From Faecousia sp. (GTDB lineage Bacteria; Bacillota; Clostridia; Oscillospirales; Oscillospiraceae): DNA of 43,356 bases. Positions 1-7,733 of the stretch are shown piece by piece; position 1 is the stretch's first letter; every line of letters starts with the position of its first letter. The translations under genes and the position numbers were made by a program. Under the pieces are notes generated by a model. It worked only from the letters and a program-made list of their open reading frames with translations. It searched no databases and was not told the origin of the DNA. The stretch lies in assembly GCA_029257715.1 (NCBI GenBank), contig JARIAT010000066.1, positions 1-43,356 on the forward strand, read 5' to 3'.

Positions 1-381
1 GGTGCAGGCGGTCAGCATATCAACAAGACGTCCTCTGCGGTTCGCCTGATCCACAAGGCTACCGGTATCACTGTTGCCTGCCAGACCGAGCGAAGCCAGT
101 TCCAGACCAAGGAAAACTGTCTGCGTATGCTGCGTTCCAAGCTGGTTGAGATCAAGGAGCGGGAGCATCTGGATAAGATCTCTGATATCAAGGGTGTTCA
201 GCAGAAGATTGAGTGGGGCAGTCAGATCCGCAACTACGTCTTTATGCCCTATACGCTGGTCAAAGATACCCGTACCGGCTGCGAGACTTCAAATATCAAT
301 GCAGTCATCGACGGCGCATTGGATCCTTTCATTGAGGCCTATCTCAATTGTCTGGCCTCCGGAAACTGGGTGCAGAAATAA
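1..381 (+). CDS. prfB: Peptide chain release factor 2, C-terminal part (5' truncated by window edge)
   Basis: The open frame begins at base 1 and encodes GAGGQHIN at once, the universal GGQ loop of class I release factors that triggers peptidyl-tRNA hydrolysis at the ribosomal peptidyl-transferase centre. The rest (TSSAVRLIH, QTERSQFQTKEN, then IEWGSQIRNYV and LVKDTRTGCETSN near the C-terminus) follows RF2 rather than RF1. RF2 reads UGA and UAA. About 126 residues are present; the N-terminal domain, the tripeptide anticodon loop and any programmed frameshift site lie outside the window. It ends at TAA and is followed directly by a strong intrinsic terminator, so it is the last gene of its transcript. 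Family assignment is firm; RF2 over RF1 rests on the residue pattern only. Confidence 0.93.
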   Translation, partial: GAGGQHINKTSSAVRLIHKATGITVACQTERSQFQTKENCLRMLRSKLVEIKEREHLDKISDIKGVQQKIEWGSQIRNYVFMPYTLVKDTRTGCETSNINAVIDGALDPFIEAYLNCLASGNWVQK

Positions 382-384
382 CGG

Positions 385-417
385 AAAAGGACCTTCCAAT
401 TTTGGAAGGTCCTTTTT
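385..417 (+). terminator. Intrinsic terminator after prfB
   Basis: Stem AAGGACCTTCC (387-397) pairs with GGAAGGTCCTT (404-414), with flanking A/T pairs and a run of T at 413-417. It lies 3 bases after the prfB stop. Confidence 0.9.
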
Positions 418-441
418 GGTAGAATTAAATGCAAAACAAAA

Positions 442-465
442 AGGCTGTCGGAAATCCGACAGCCT
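442..465 (-). terminator. Intrinsic terminator of the infC-rpmI-rplT operon
   Basis: A perfect 10-bp stem, AGGCTGTCGG/CCGACAGCCT, with a 4-base loop. On the minus strand it is followed by T-rich sequence (complement of the A run around 437-442). It lies 20 bases beyond the rplT stop. Confidence 0.88.
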
Positions 466-484
466 AAATTGTTGTAAACCTGAA

Positions 485-838
485 TTACAGGGCAGCCTTT
501 GCCTTCTCAACGAGGGAAGCGAAAGCAGCGGGATCCTGAATAGCCATCTCGGACAGGCTCTTGCGGTTCATCTCGATGCCAGCCTTCTTCACGCCGTTCA
601 TGAACTTGGAGTAGTTCAGACCGTAGGGAGCGACAGCTGCGCTGATACGGACGATCCACATTCTGCGGTAGTCACGCTTCTTAGCCTTACGACCAACGAA
701 AGCGTAGTTGCCGGACTTCATGACAGCCTGCTTAGCCATCTTAAAGTGACGGGACTTGGAACCCCAGTAGCCCTTAGCCAGCTTCAGGGTAGCATTTCTT
801 CTCTTGCGCGTCATCATTGCGCCTTTAACTCTTGCCAT
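485..838 (-). CDS. rplT: 50S ribosomal protein L20
   Basis: A 117-residue protein, the normal L20 length, beginning [15 protein letters not shown] and very rich in Lys/Arg in its N-terminal extension. The segment [13 protein letters not shown] and the [10 protein letters not shown] segment are typical of L20. It is an early-assembling 23S rRNA-binding protein and, in other bacteria, the autogenous repressor of its own operon. It is the last gene of infC-rpmI-rplT, 22 bases after rpmI, with a strong ribosome binding site (AGGAGGATATAACAAATG) and a terminator just downstream. L20 is the expected ligand of the leader upstream of infC, by analogy with Bacillus subtilis; binding is not shown by the sequence. 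Confidence 0.98.
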   Translation of the reverse strand: MARVKGAMMTRKRRNATLKLAKGYWGSKSRHFKMAKQAVMKSGNYAFVGRKAKKRDYRRMWIVRISAAVAPYGLNYSKFMNGVKKAGIEMNRKSLSEMAIQDPAAFASLVEKAKAAL

Positions 839-860
839 TTGTTATATCCTCCTCTTCCTC

Positions 861-1058
861 TTATTTGTAAGGGATCATCTTCTTGATGGTCTCGATGTTG
901 GTGACATCAGCGTAAGCGGTAGTACGCAGACGACGGGTACGCTTGGTGTCCTTCTTGGTGAGGATATGGCTCTTGAAAGCGCGGGCTCTCTTAACCTGGC
1001 CGGACTTGGTCAGATTGAATCTCTTCTTTGCACCGCTATGGGTTTTCAGCTTGGGCAT
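861..1058 (-). CDS. rpmI: 50S ribosomal protein L35
   Basis: A 65-residue basic protein, [14 protein letters not shown]..., the usual L35 length and N-terminal signature (PKxKTHxGAKKRF). The C-terminal part is Arg-rich. It is a late-assembling component of the large subunit. It sits between infC and rplT, 41 bases after the infC stop, with the ribosome binding site AAGGAG before the ATG. The gene order infC-rpmI-rplT is conserved across bacteria. No oddities. Confidence 0.98.
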   Translation of the reverse strand: MPKLKTHSGAKKRFNLTKSGQVKRARAFKSHILTKKDTKRTRRLRTTAYADVTNIETIKKMIPYK

Positions 1059-1099
1059 AGTAGGTTCTCCTTCCGATTCTTTCGATATATCAAGCTATA

Positions 1100-1618
1100 T
1101 TACTTGGAATTCTTGGGGGACAAAAACATTGCCATGAAGCGGCCATCCAGCTTAGGATTCTTTTCCATGCTCGCCACTTCGGAGCACTGCTCGGCAAACT
1201 GCAGGAGCAGCTTCTCACCGATATTGGTATGAGCCATTTCACGACCGCGGAAGCGGACGCTGACCTTGACACGGTTGCCGTCGGCCAGGAATTTCTGAGC
1301 GGCCTTGATCTTGGTGTTAAGATCGTTGGTATCAATGCTGGGACTCATGCGAATCTCTTTGATTTCCACCACACGCTGATTCTTACGGGCTTCCTTTTCG
1401 CGCTTCTTCTGATCGAAGCAGAACTTGGAATAGTCCATAATCTTACATACGGGGGGGACGGCATTGGGAGAGATCTTGACCAGATCCAGACCCTGCTCTT
1501 CAGCAAGCTGGTTGGCCTGTGCGCCGGACATGATGCCTAACTGAGCACCGTCTTCACCGATGATACGGAGTTCCTTGTCGCGAATCTCTTCATTGAGCTG
1601 ATGGTCTAACTTGGCTAT
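1100..1618 (-). CDS. infC: Translation initiation factor IF-3, apparent AUA start
   Basis: IF-3 checks the start codon in the 30S P site and blocks premature subunit joining. The protein has the N-terminal domain (LNEEIRDKELRIIGEDGAQLGIM), a Lys-rich linker and the C-terminal domain (VVEIKEIRMSPSIDTNDL, RVKVSVRFRGREM, GRFMAMFLSPK). I place the start at the ATA on complement 1618-1616. The ribosome binding site GGAGGTG (complement 1631-1625) is 6 bases upstream, an ideal distance, while the nearest in-frame ATG (complement 1633-1631) lies inside that site. This gives 172 residues, a normal IF-3 length. IF-3 genes are known to use rare AUU-type starts, which IF-3 itself discriminates against, giving feedback control. 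A longer ATG-initiated frame from 1729 would translate through the attenuator and is unlikely. Confidence 0.93.
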   Translation of the reverse strand: MAKLDHQLNEEIRDKELRIIGEDGAQLGIMSGAQANQLAEEQGLDLVKISPNAVPPVCKIMDYSKFCFDQKKREKEARKNQRVVEIKEIRMSPSIDTNDLNTKIKAAQKFLADGNRVKVSVRFRGREMAHTNIGEKLLLQFAEQCSEVASMEKNPKLDGRFMAMFLSPKNSK

Positions 1619-1770
1619 GGTAAGCACCTCCATTAATTCAATAAAAAAAGCGGATGCCAAAGCATCCGCACAGTTCCCGTAGAATCCGCTCCCAAGGGAG
1701 GGAAATGGAATGTTTACCTCTTTGCACAATATCGCTTGAGGTGAGGCGGATGTTCAGCCTTCTTTGTTAC
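1619..1770 (-). promoter_or_regulatory. infC 5' leader with attenuator (L20-leader-like)
   Basis: About 150 bases separate the infC promoter from the start codon. Just before the infC ribosome binding site is a terminator-like hairpin: GCGGATGC (complement 1669-1662) pairs with GCATCCGC (complement 1657-1650) and is followed by seven T (complement 1649-1643). An upstream CATCCGC (complement 1752-1746) is complementary to the GCGGATG arm, so it could form a competing antiterminator. In Bacillus subtilis the infC-rpmI-rplT leader is an attenuator controlled by L20; equivalence here is inferred from position and architecture. Confidence 0.72.
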
Positions 1771-1776
1771 CTGTGC

Positions 1777-1805
1777 ATTCTAACACAGAATAAATCCTTT
1801 GTCAA
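1777..1805 (-). promoter_or_regulatory. Sigma-A promoter of infC-rpmI-rplT
   Basis: TTGACA (complement 1805-1800), a 17-base spacer, and TAGAAT (complement 1782-1777). The -35 is perfect and the -10 matches five of six consensus positions. Confidence 0.85.
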
Positions 1806-1883
1806 TAGGGGAAAATGATTTTCATGTAAATTTTATCTATGGAATAATATATTCCAGGATGGGGAGAATCATGCACAGAGAAA

Positions 1884-2324
1884 TTATCCTGCGAGAACAT
1901 CTGCTTTGATGACCCCCGGGGTCTCACCAAGGTGGAGAAGAAATTCGTCTAGAGAGAGCGTCATCTCTGCAGTTTCAGAGGTAATGGTAACCAATGCGCA
2001 GCCATTGGTAGGAATGGTCTGATTGATGGTCAGGATATTAGCATGGTACTGCGCAAAGCACCCAAGGATGGAAGACAGGACTCCTGGCTCATCGTGGAGT
2101 GTCATATGAAAGGTGATAATCCGTCCTCGCATCATATTGTGAAAGGGCATGATGGATTCCCGATATTTATAAAAGGCGCTGCGGCTGATACCCGTGCGGC
2201 GAGTTGCTTCATTGACGGTCGAGACTTCTCCGGTTTCGATCAGCTGTTTTGCTTCCGCGACTTTTAAAAAGACCTCAGGTAGAGCGGCTGCTTCGATGAT
2301 ATAATACTTAGGTTTGCTGGGCAT
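1884..2324 (-). CDS. pheB: ACT domain protein of the PheB (UPF0735) family
   Basis: A 146-residue protein with two parts. Residues 1-65 (YYIIEAAALPEVFLKVAEAKQLI, VNEATRRTGISRSAFYKYRE) form a helix-turn-helix-like PheB N-terminal segment. Residues 70-146 (RIITFHMTLHDEPGVLSSIL ... NILTINQTIP) form an ACT domain of the kind that senses amino acids. PheB is named from Bacillus subtilis, where it adjoins pheA, but its biochemical role is unsettled; phenylalanine or aromatic amino-acid regulation is the usual suggestion. Here it stands alone, divergent from an AI-2E family gene and away from aromatic biosynthesis genes. The ribosome binding site AGGAGG is 9 bases before the ATG. Confidence 0.9.
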   Translation of the reverse strand: MPSKPKYYIIEAAALPEVFLKVAEAKQLIETGEVSTVNEATRRTGISRSAFYKYRESIMPFHNMMRGRIITFHMTLHDEPGVLSSILGCFAQYHANILTINQTIPTNGCALVTITSETAEMTLSLDEFLLHLGETPGVIKADVLAG

Positions 2325-2389
2325 AATGGATGACCTCCTGTTGTTTCAGCAGCCTGATTTTTGAGGATATTGGCTGGTTATCTCGGCAT

Positions 2390-2417
2390 ATTGTATCATA
2401 ATTTCGGGAAAATGCAA
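2390..2417 (-). promoter_or_regulatory. Candidate promoter of pheB
   Basis: TTGCAT (complement 2417-2412), a 16-base spacer, and TACAAT (complement 2395-2390). It lies in the divergent region shared with the plus-strand AI-2E gene. Confidence 0.5.
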
Positions 2418-2444
2418 GCATTTTGGAGAAAGGAGCTGGTTGGA

Positions 2445-3491
2445 ATGAAAAACAGAGAGGGGAAAATGCTGTTTGTGCTTTTGGCAATCTTTGCTGCGGC
2501 ATGGATTGTTTTTCATTTTTTGATGCCTCTGTTTCTTCCGTTTCTTCTGGGATGGATTTTGGCATCACTGGCACAGCCTCAGATTCGATTTTTGCAAGCC
2601 AGACTGCATTGCCCCAGAAATTTGGCATCGGCTGTGACAATAAGCTGCGGTCTTGTGCTTTTGGCGATGGTTGTGATGCTAATAGCAGGATTTGGGTATC
2701 GGGAGGCTTCTGTGTTGGTTCACAGGCTTCCGCAGGTGGCAGAGCAGTTCTCGGAAAAGGCAGAGCAATTGCAGTCGTGGGCAATGAATTTGGCGAGACA
2801 GGCACCTGTTGGACTTTCTAAACCATTGCAGCACCTGCTTCTGGAGATTTTCACGAGTGGGAATATACTGCTTCAAAAAGTGACCGGGATGATCCTGTCC
2901 TTGGCTGGAAGAGCGGTAGGGGGCATATCCGGAGGCGCGTTTTTGTTGGGGACAGCGGTGATTTCCAGCTTTATGATTTCTGCGCAATATCCGCAGCTGC
3001 ATCGTCGGATTGCCGCCGCCGGTATCTGGAGAGATCAATTGGAGCCGCTGTGGAGAAGAATTTGCGCAGCTTTGGGGAACTGGCTGCGGGCACAGATAAA
3101 GCTCAGCGGGGTCACATTTGGAATCATTCTTGGGGGATTTTTAATTCTGCGAGTGGATCAGCCGATTTTATGGGCGGCAGTTACGGCCATTGTGGACGCT
3201 GTTCCGATGCTGGGGACGGGAACAGTTCTGATTCCGATGGCAGTAATTTCTTTGATTTGGGGGGACAAGATTCGGGGAATAGGTTTAGCGGCTTTGTATA
3301 TGACTGCTCTTGCGACAAGATCTACTTTAGAGCCGAGGATGGTAGGTCGTCAGCTGGGGTTAAATCCGCTGATAACACTTTTAGCGCTTTACGTAGGATT
3401 TCGGATTTGGGGGATTGGAGGAATGATTTTGGCACCGATTTTGGCAGTACTTGCATTCCAACTGACAGCTGCGGGGGAATCAAAGGAATAG
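2445..3491 (+). CDS. AI-2E family membrane protein (YtvI-like), copy 1
   Basis: A polytopic protein of about 348 residues with paired hydrophobic helices at the N-terminus (FVLLAIFAAAWIVFHFL, then FLLGWILASLA), a soluble middle segment around residues 85-140, and a hydrophobic C-terminal half. The segments DAVPMLGTGTVLIPMAV and EPRMVGRQLGLNPLITLLALYVGFR are the family hallmark (PF01594). In spore-formers such proteins are often annotated YtvI, a sporulation membrane protein; the substrate is unknown, and quorum-signal export should not be assumed. I start at the ATG at 2445 because GGAG lies 9 bases upstream; an upstream in-frame start at 2361 has no such site. A paralogue lies at 26073-27149. 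Confidence 0.85.
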   Translation: MKNREGKMLFVLLAIFAAAWIVFHFLMPLFLPFLLGWILASLAQPQIRFLQARLHCPRNLASAVTISCGLVLLAMVVMLIAGFGYREASVLVHRLPQVAEQFSEKAEQLQSWAMNLARQAPVGLSKPLQHLLLEIFTSGNILLQKVTGMILSLAGRAVGGISGGAFLLGTAVISSFMISAQYPQLHRRIAAAGIWRDQLEPLWRRICAALGNWLRAQIKLSGVTFGIILGGFLILRVDQPILWAAVTAIVDAVPMLGTGTVLIPMAVISLIWGDKIRGIGLAALYMTALATRSTLEPRMVGRQLGLNPLITLLALYVGFRIWGIGGMILAPILAVLAFQLTAAGESKE

Positions 3492-3493
3492 AC

Positions 3494-3522
3494 TTGCGAA
3501 AGAATCGAAATGTCGATATAAT
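3494..3522 (+). promoter_or_regulatory. Sigma-A promoter of the RluA-family gene
   Basis: TTGCGA (3494-3499), a 17-base spacer, and a perfect TATAAT (3517-3522), in the gap between the AI-2E gene and the pseudouridine synthase. Confidence 0.7.
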
Positions 3523-3553
3523 AAAAAAGAAAAACAAAGTTGGAGGCGCCTTC

Positions 3554-4426
3554 ATGGAATTGACGCACAGGGTTATGGGAGAAGGGAAGCTATCCCATAT
3601 TTTAAAAACAGAAATGTCAGTTTCATCTGGGCTGATGAATCGACTGAAATGGTGCGAGCGGATTCTCGTCAATGGAGCATCTCAGAGAACAAATTTTTGG
3701 GTGCATCAGGGCGATGTGGTGACGCTGCTGTTGGATGAACCGGAGCCTCAATATCCGGGGGAGGAAATGGATCTTTCGATCCTTTATGAGGATGAACATC
3801 TCATTGCAGTAGATAAGCCGGCAGGAATGCTGATTCATCCTTCGAGAAATCGGGATACCGGAACACTGGCCAATGGGGTGATCTGGTATTTTCAGAAAAA
3901 CGGACTGAAATGTGCCTTTCACCCTGTTACACGGTTGGATCGAGATACATTTGGTGTGGTGCTGATTGCAAAAAATTCCCATATTCATGGGCTTATGAAC
4001 GAATATCATGCCACCGGCCGGCTGAAAAAAACATATGAGGCACTGGTCTATGGAGTTCCGAATCCTCCGGAGGGAACTGTGAACGCTCCGATCGCCCGAC
4101 TGCCGCTTCCCAGTCTGCTGCGTAAAATTGATTCGGAAGGGAAACCATCGAAGACGGAATACCGTGTCAGACGATCGTGGCATGATTACTCGCTGGTGGA
4201 ATTGTATCCGATTACCGGGAGAACCCATCAGCTTCGGCTGCACTGCGCCTACATTGGATGTCCGATCCTAGGAGATCCGCAGTATGGAGCGGAAGAATCC
4301 CAGCGGTATTCCGAAGCGCTCCATCTGGAGTATCAGCGGTTATGTGCTAAGAGTTTGGAATTCGATCATCCGATTACAGGGGAACACCTCCGCATTGTTT
4401 CACGGATGCGGGCAGAGTTAGACTAA
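3554..4426 (+). CDS. RluA-family pseudouridine synthase
   Basis: A 290-residue protein. Residues 1-65 resemble the S4-like RNA-binding segment of the RluD/YjbO group (GLMNRLKWCERILVNG). From about residue 80 the catalytic core follows (YEDEHLIAVDKPAGMLIHPS, then TRLDRDTFGVVLIAKN, and ITGRTHQLRLH). The Asp of RLD is the family's catalytic nucleophile. It converts uridine to pseudouridine in rRNA or tRNA; the exact site cannot be told. The usual HRLDxxTSG box reads TRLDRDTFG here, so the first His and the Ser are replaced, while the catalytic Asp and Arg remain. The start is the ATG at 3554 with GGAGG upstream; the same frame is open for about 500 bases further upstream, but that part runs antiparallel to no known fold and overlaps the AI-2E gene. 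Confidence 0.9.
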   Translation: MELTHRVMGEGKLSHILKTEMSVSSGLMNRLKWCERILVNGASQRTNFWVHQGDVVTLLLDEPEPQYPGEEMDLSILYEDEHLIAVDKPAGMLIHPSRNRDTGTLANGVIWYFQKNGLKCAFHPVTRLDRDTFGVVLIAKNSHIHGLMNEYHATGRLKKTYEALVYGVPNPPEGTVNAPIARLPLPSLLRKIDSEGKPSKTEYRVRRSWHDYSLVELYPITGRTHQLRLHCAYIGCPILGDPQYGAEESQRYSEALHLEYQRLCAKSLEFDHPITGEHLRIVSRMRAELD

Positions 4427-4434
4427 AATGCAAA

Positions 4435-4462
4435 AAGACCTGACGCAATCGCGTCAGGTCTT
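4435..4462. terminator. Bidirectional terminator between the RluA-family gene and tpiA
   Basis: A 12-bp stem, AAGACCTGACGC (4435-4446) and GCGTCAGGTCTT (4451-4462), with loop AATC. The A run at 4432-4436 gives a U tract for tpiA on the minus strand; the plus-strand gene stops 9 bases upstream. Confidence 0.88.
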
Positions 4463-4483
4463 ATCTGTTTGACAGGGTGTCAA

Positions 4484-5260
4484 TTACACAGTGGGCTGAT
4501 TTGCAGCCTCAATGATCTTAACAAACTTCTCGGGAACCAGAGAAGCTCCGCCGATCAGACCGCCATCGATGTCGGGCTGGCTCAGCAGCTCGTAGGCGTT
4601 CTTCTCGTTCATGGAGCCGCCGTAGAGGATGGAAATTGCGCGGGCATTTTTGGAAGAATGCAGCTTGCGAACAACCGTACGGATATGCTCACAGACTTCC
4701 TCAGCCTGCTCGGGGGTAGCGGTTCTGCCGGTACCAATTGCCCAGATGGGCTCGTAAGCAATGATAACCTTACGGATCTTGTCCTCAGAAACACCGGCCA
4801 GACCAAGCTTGATCTGCATTGCGATCCATTCATTGGTAACGCCGGACTCACGCTGCTCCAGAGTCTCGCCGCAGCACATGATGGGGATCAGACCTGCTTC
4901 CAGAGCAGCCAGAACCTTTGCGTTGACATCAGCATCGGTCTCGCCCATAGCACGGCGCTCGGAGTGGCCGATGATGACATACTTACAACCTGCATCAACC
5001 AGCATGTTGGTTGCAATTTCGCCGGTGTATGCGCCGCTTGCGTTGGCATTGCAGTTCTCAGCGCCGATACCCACGCGAGTCTCACGCATGGCGCGGACAG
5101 CAGCGGGGATGCAGACAGCGGGGACACACAGAGCAACATCACACCAACGGCCCTTGGGCATCAGACCCTTGAATGCGGTCATGAATTCCTTGGTTTCGCT
5201 GGGGGTCTTATTCATTTTCCAGTTACCGGCGATGACGGTCTTACGGTACTTTCTATTCAT
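4484..5260 (-). CDS. tpiA: Triosephosphate isomerase
   Basis: A 258-residue TIM-barrel enzyme interconverting dihydroxyacetone phosphate and glyceraldehyde 3-phosphate in glycolysis. Active-site residues are all present: Lys in GNWKMN (residues 12-17), His in VIIGHSERR (near residue 98), and Glu in AYEPIWAIGTG (near residue 170), followed by the phosphate loop (YGGSM, then GGLIGGASL). The length is normal. It is the last gene of trmL-pgk-tpiA, 108 bases after pgk, with its own ribosome binding site AAGGAG. A hairpin lies in the pgk-tpiA gap. Confidence 0.98.
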   Translation of the reverse strand: MNRKYRKTVIAGNWKMNKTPSETKEFMTAFKGLMPKGRWCDVALCVPAVCIPAAVRAMRETRVGIGAENCNANASGAYTGEIATNMLVDAGCKYVIIGHSERRAMGETDADVNAKVLAALEAGLIPIMCCGETLEQRESGVTNEWIAMQIKLGLAGVSEDKIRKVIIAYEPIWAIGTGRTATPEQAEEVCEHIRTVVRKLHSSKNARAISILYGGSMNEKNAYELLSQPDIDGGLIGGASLVPEKFVKIIEAANQPTV

Positions 5261-5316
5261 TGTGGTTTCTCCTTACTATGTTGACATCTATCAATGATGT
5301 TTCATGACAAACTGAT

Positions 5317-5346
5317 GCCATGCCGGGATTTGACCACCGGCATGGC
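5317..5346 (-). promoter_or_regulatory. Intercistronic hairpin between pgk and tpiA
   Basis: A perfect 10-bp stem, GCCATGCCGG (5317-5326) and CCGGCATGGC (5337-5346), with a 10-base loop and no U tract on either strand. It therefore looks like an mRNA processing or stability element rather than a terminator. Function is inferred. Confidence 0.55.
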
Positions 5347-5368
5347 AATAATTGCAGAGGTGGTGATA

Positions 5369-6568
5369 TTACTTGTCCTGCAGGCAGGCGATGCCGGGCA
5401 GCTCCAAACCTTCCAGGAACTCCAGAGAAGCGCCGCCGCCGGTAGAGATATGAGTGATCTTATCAGCAAAGCCCAGCTGCTCGCAGGCTGCGGCGGAGTC
5501 GCCACCGCCGACAATGGTAATGGCCTCGGAATCGGCCAGAGCCTGAGCAACGGCGATGGTACCCTTTGCCAGAGTGGGATTCTCGAAAACACCCATGGGG
5601 CCGTTCCAGACAACAGTCTTAGCGGACTTAGCAGCCTCAGCAAACAGCTCACGGGTCTTTTCACCGATGTCCAGACCCATCTTATCAGCGGGGATCGCAT
5701 CGGAAGCAACGGTTTCGACAGCAATCTCTCCGTCGATGGGATCGGGGAAGGATGCGGCCACAACGGTATCGATGGGCAGCAGCAGTTTGACGCCCTTTGC
5801 CTCAGCCTTTGCCATCATCTCTTTGCAGTAGTCGATCTTCTCGGAATCCAGCAGGGAGGTACCGACGGAGTAACCCTTGGCAGCCAAGAAGGTGTAAGCC
5901 ATGCCGCCGCCAATGATGAGGGTATCGACCTTCTCAAGGAGGTTATTGATAACATTGAGCTTATCGGAAACCTTAGCGCCGCCCAGAATTGCAACAAAGG
6001 GACGCTCGGGATTCGACAGAGCCTTGCCCATGATGCTGACTTCCTTCTCAATCAGGAAGCCGCAGACAGCGGGCAGGTAGTCAGCAACACCGGCGGTAGA
6101 AGAGTGTGCGCGGTGTGCAGTGCCAAAGGCATCGTTTACGAAGATATCAGCCAGATCAGCCAGAGCCTTGCTCAGCTCGGGATCATTCTTGGTTTCGCCC
6201 TTGATGTAACGGGTATTCTCCAGCATCATGACATCGCCGTTATTCAGAGCGGCGGCCTTTGCCTGAGAGTCTTCACCGGCTACGTCCTTGGCCATGATGA
6301 CGGGCTTGCCCAGAAGCTCGCTGAGGCGATCGGCAACAATCTTCAGGCTCAGCTCGGGCTTCCATTCGCCCTTGGGCTTACCCATATGGGAGCAGAGAAT
6401 GACCTTAGCGTCATGCTCGATGAGATACTTGATGGTGGGCAGAGCAGCAACAATACGCTTGTCGCTGGTGATGACACCGTTCTTGGTGGGCACGTTGAAG
6501 TCGCAGCGGCACAGAACCCGCTTGCCTGCTACATCGATGTCCAGAATAGACTTCTTATTGTAGTTCAT
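5369..6568 (-). CDS. pgk: Phosphoglycerate kinase
   Basis: A 399-residue, full-length kinase that makes ATP from 1,3-bisphosphoglycerate in glycolysis. N-domain substrate residues are present ([11 protein letters not shown] near 22-32, SHMGKPKG near 60, ENTRY near 118). The C-domain nucleotide site follows ([32 protein letters not shown]). It starts 15 bases after the trmL stop with GGAGGAATCATCATG, so trmL and pgk are probably cotranscribed. No glyceraldehyde-3-phosphate dehydrogenase gene lies upstream, unlike the common gap-pgk-tpiA order. Confidence 0.98.
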   Translation of the reverse strand: MNYNKKSILDIDVAGKRVLCRCDFNVPTKNGVITSDKRIVAALPTIKYLIEHDAKVILCSHMGKPKGEWKPELSLKIVADRLSELLGKPVIMAKDVAGEDSQAKAAALNNGDVMMLENTRYIKGETKNDPELSKALADLADIFVNDAFGTAHRAHSSTAGVADYLPAVCGFLIEKEVSIMGKALSNPERPFVAILGGAKVSDKLNVINNLLEKVDTLIIGGGMAYTFLAAKGYSVGTSLLDSEKIDYCKEMMAKAEAKGVKLLLPIDTVVAASFPDPIDGEIAVETVASDAIPADKMGLDIGEKTRELFAEAAKSAKTVVWNGPMGVFENPTLAKGTIAVAQALADSEAITIVGGGDSAAACEQLGFADKITHISTGGGASLEFLEGLELPGIACLQDK

Positions 6569-6583
6569 GATGATTCCTCCAAA

Positions 6584-7075
6584 TTACCGGGGTTCCCCCC
6601 GCATTTTGCCAAAATCCTGCAAACCGGGAAAATCCAACTGCCGCAGGGCTTCGTACACGGTGATTGCAACAGAGTTGCCCAGATTGAGACTCCTTGCTTC
6701 CGTGCGCATGGGAAGGCGGATGCACGAAGATTCGTGTTCAGAGAGGAAACTCTCGGGAAGACCCTTTGTCTCCTTACCAAAGAAAAGGTAGCAGCCATCC
6801 TCAAATTTCGCCTCGGTATAGCTCCGGGGTGCTTTTGTGGACAGACACCACATCTGACGGACATCGTTTCGTGCAAAGAAGTCCTCCAGATTTTCGTAGT
6901 CGATGACATCGACCAGATGCCAGTAGTCAAGACCAGCTCTGCGGACCGCCTTCTCGGAAATGTCAAAGCCCAGTGGGCGGATCAGATGAAGCCGCGCGCC
7001 GGTTGCCGCACAGGTCCTTGCAATATTTCCACAGTTCTGCGGAATTTCAGGCTCAACCAATACAACATTCAGCAC
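6584..7075 (-). CDS. trmL: tRNA (cytidine/uridine-34 2'-O)-methyltransferase TrmL
   Basis: A 163-residue SPOUT-class (trefoil knot) methyltransferase that methylates the wobble ribose of tRNA-Leu in other bacteria. Diagnostic segments are VLVEPEIPQNCGNIARTCAATGARLHLI at the N-terminus, LFFGKETKGLP in the middle, and RLPMRTEARSLNLGNSVAI near the C-terminus, where the knot binds S-adenosylmethionine. The start is GTG (complement 7075-7073), with GAGGTGA 6 bases upstream. It heads the trmL-pgk-tpiA transcript. The roughly 300 bases upstream hold its promoter and the terminator of the neighbouring lipoprotein gene, with no further gene that I can support. Confidence 0.95.
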   Translation of the reverse strand: MLNVVLVEPEIPQNCGNIARTCAATGARLHLIRPLGFDISEKAVRRAGLDYWHLVDVIDYENLEDFFARNDVRQMWCLSTKAPRSYTEAKFEDGCYLFFGKETKGLPESFLSEHESSCIRLPMRTEARSLNLGNSVAITVYEALRQLDFPGLQDFGKMRGEPR

Positions 7076-7134
7076 TCACATTCACCTCAAATGCCCAAAT
7101 ACGGCACATTCTTTCCAAATTTGCTTGCTTCTTT

Positions 7135-7163
7135 ATTGTATGCGAAAGTCTCCCTAAAATCAA
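7135..7163 (-). promoter_or_regulatory. Promoter of trmL-pgk-tpiA
   Basis: TTGATT (complement 7163-7158), a 17-base spacer, and TACAAT (complement 7140-7135). The surrounding region, 7140-7340, is AT-rich and otherwise featureless. Confidence 0.65.
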
Positions 7164-7343
7164 TCTGAAAATACGGATTTTTATGAATATTTCATAGTCT
7201 TCACATAAAAATACTCACGGGAGACTGAAATTTGTGAAATATGTAGATATCGAGTTGAAGGGGAAAGGATGATAACCAAAAAATTGCCGCAAAATCTGGT
7301 GAAAACTACCGAAAATGCACTTCTCTACGAAATAAAGTGGGAT

Positions 7344-7371
7344 GAAAAATGCCGCCCAAACGGACGGCATT
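7344..7371 (-). terminator. Intrinsic terminator of the small lipoprotein gene
   Basis: The stem AATGCCG/CGGCATT (7348-7354 with 7365-7371) extends inward by two G-C pairs past one mismatch. On the minus strand it is followed by TTTTT (complement of 7344-7348). Confidence 0.8.
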
Positions 7372-7382
7372 CATCGGTATTT

Positions 7383-7733
7383 CTATTTGACAGAGACCTC
7401 ATCGACAGCAATATGAGGCTCTCCGTTATACTCAGAGACATCTTTTGTATAGTGATAGGAAAAAGTAATTTCGTCTCCGACAGATATGGGGTTATCATTA
7501 CCAACCTTGACATAGGTGACATAGACATTGTCTTCCTCGTCAAAATGACTATCTTCCGATGTGAGCTGAAGCAGGCAGGTGTTTTCATTGACATATTCGA
7601 CAGTACCGCTTAAGGTGGAACGCTCAATGTCAATCGATGGGAGTGTGGGATCCTGCTGAATTCCACAGCCGGAAAATAGGAATCCACAGAGCATCACAGC
7701 GAAGAGTATCAGGTTAAATGCTTTTCTGGGCAT
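7383..7733 (-). CDS. Small secreted lipoprotein, function unknown
   Basis: A 116-residue protein with a hydrophobic signal peptide (LILFAVMLCGFLFSGC) ending in a lipobox, FSGC, with Cys near residue 23 as the lipid-modified N-terminus. The mature part is about 93 residues and acidic, with alternating hydrophobic positions (SGTVEYVNENTCLLQL, VYVTYVKVGNDNPISVGDEITFSY) that look like a small beta-barrel, possibly OB-like. I do not recognise a named family. It is monocistronic, with its own terminator, and is divergent from thiI. GAGGTGA precedes the ATG. Confidence 0.75.
   Translation of the reverse strand: MPRKAFNLILFAVMLCGFLFSGCGIQQDPTLPSIDIERSTLSGTVEYVNENTCLLQLTSEDSHFDEEDNVYVTYVKVGNDNPISVGDEITFSYHYTKDVSEYNGEPHIAVDEVSVK

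Noticed and set aside
1619-1729. A 37-residue N-terminal extension of IF-3 from an upstream ATG
   Set aside because: It would translate through the attenuator hairpin and has no ribosome binding site, while the ATA start has a perfect one and gives the normal length.
5294-7168. A 624-codon plus-strand frame over pgk and trmL
   Set aside because: It is opposite to pgk and trmL, both certain, and shows no recognisable domain.
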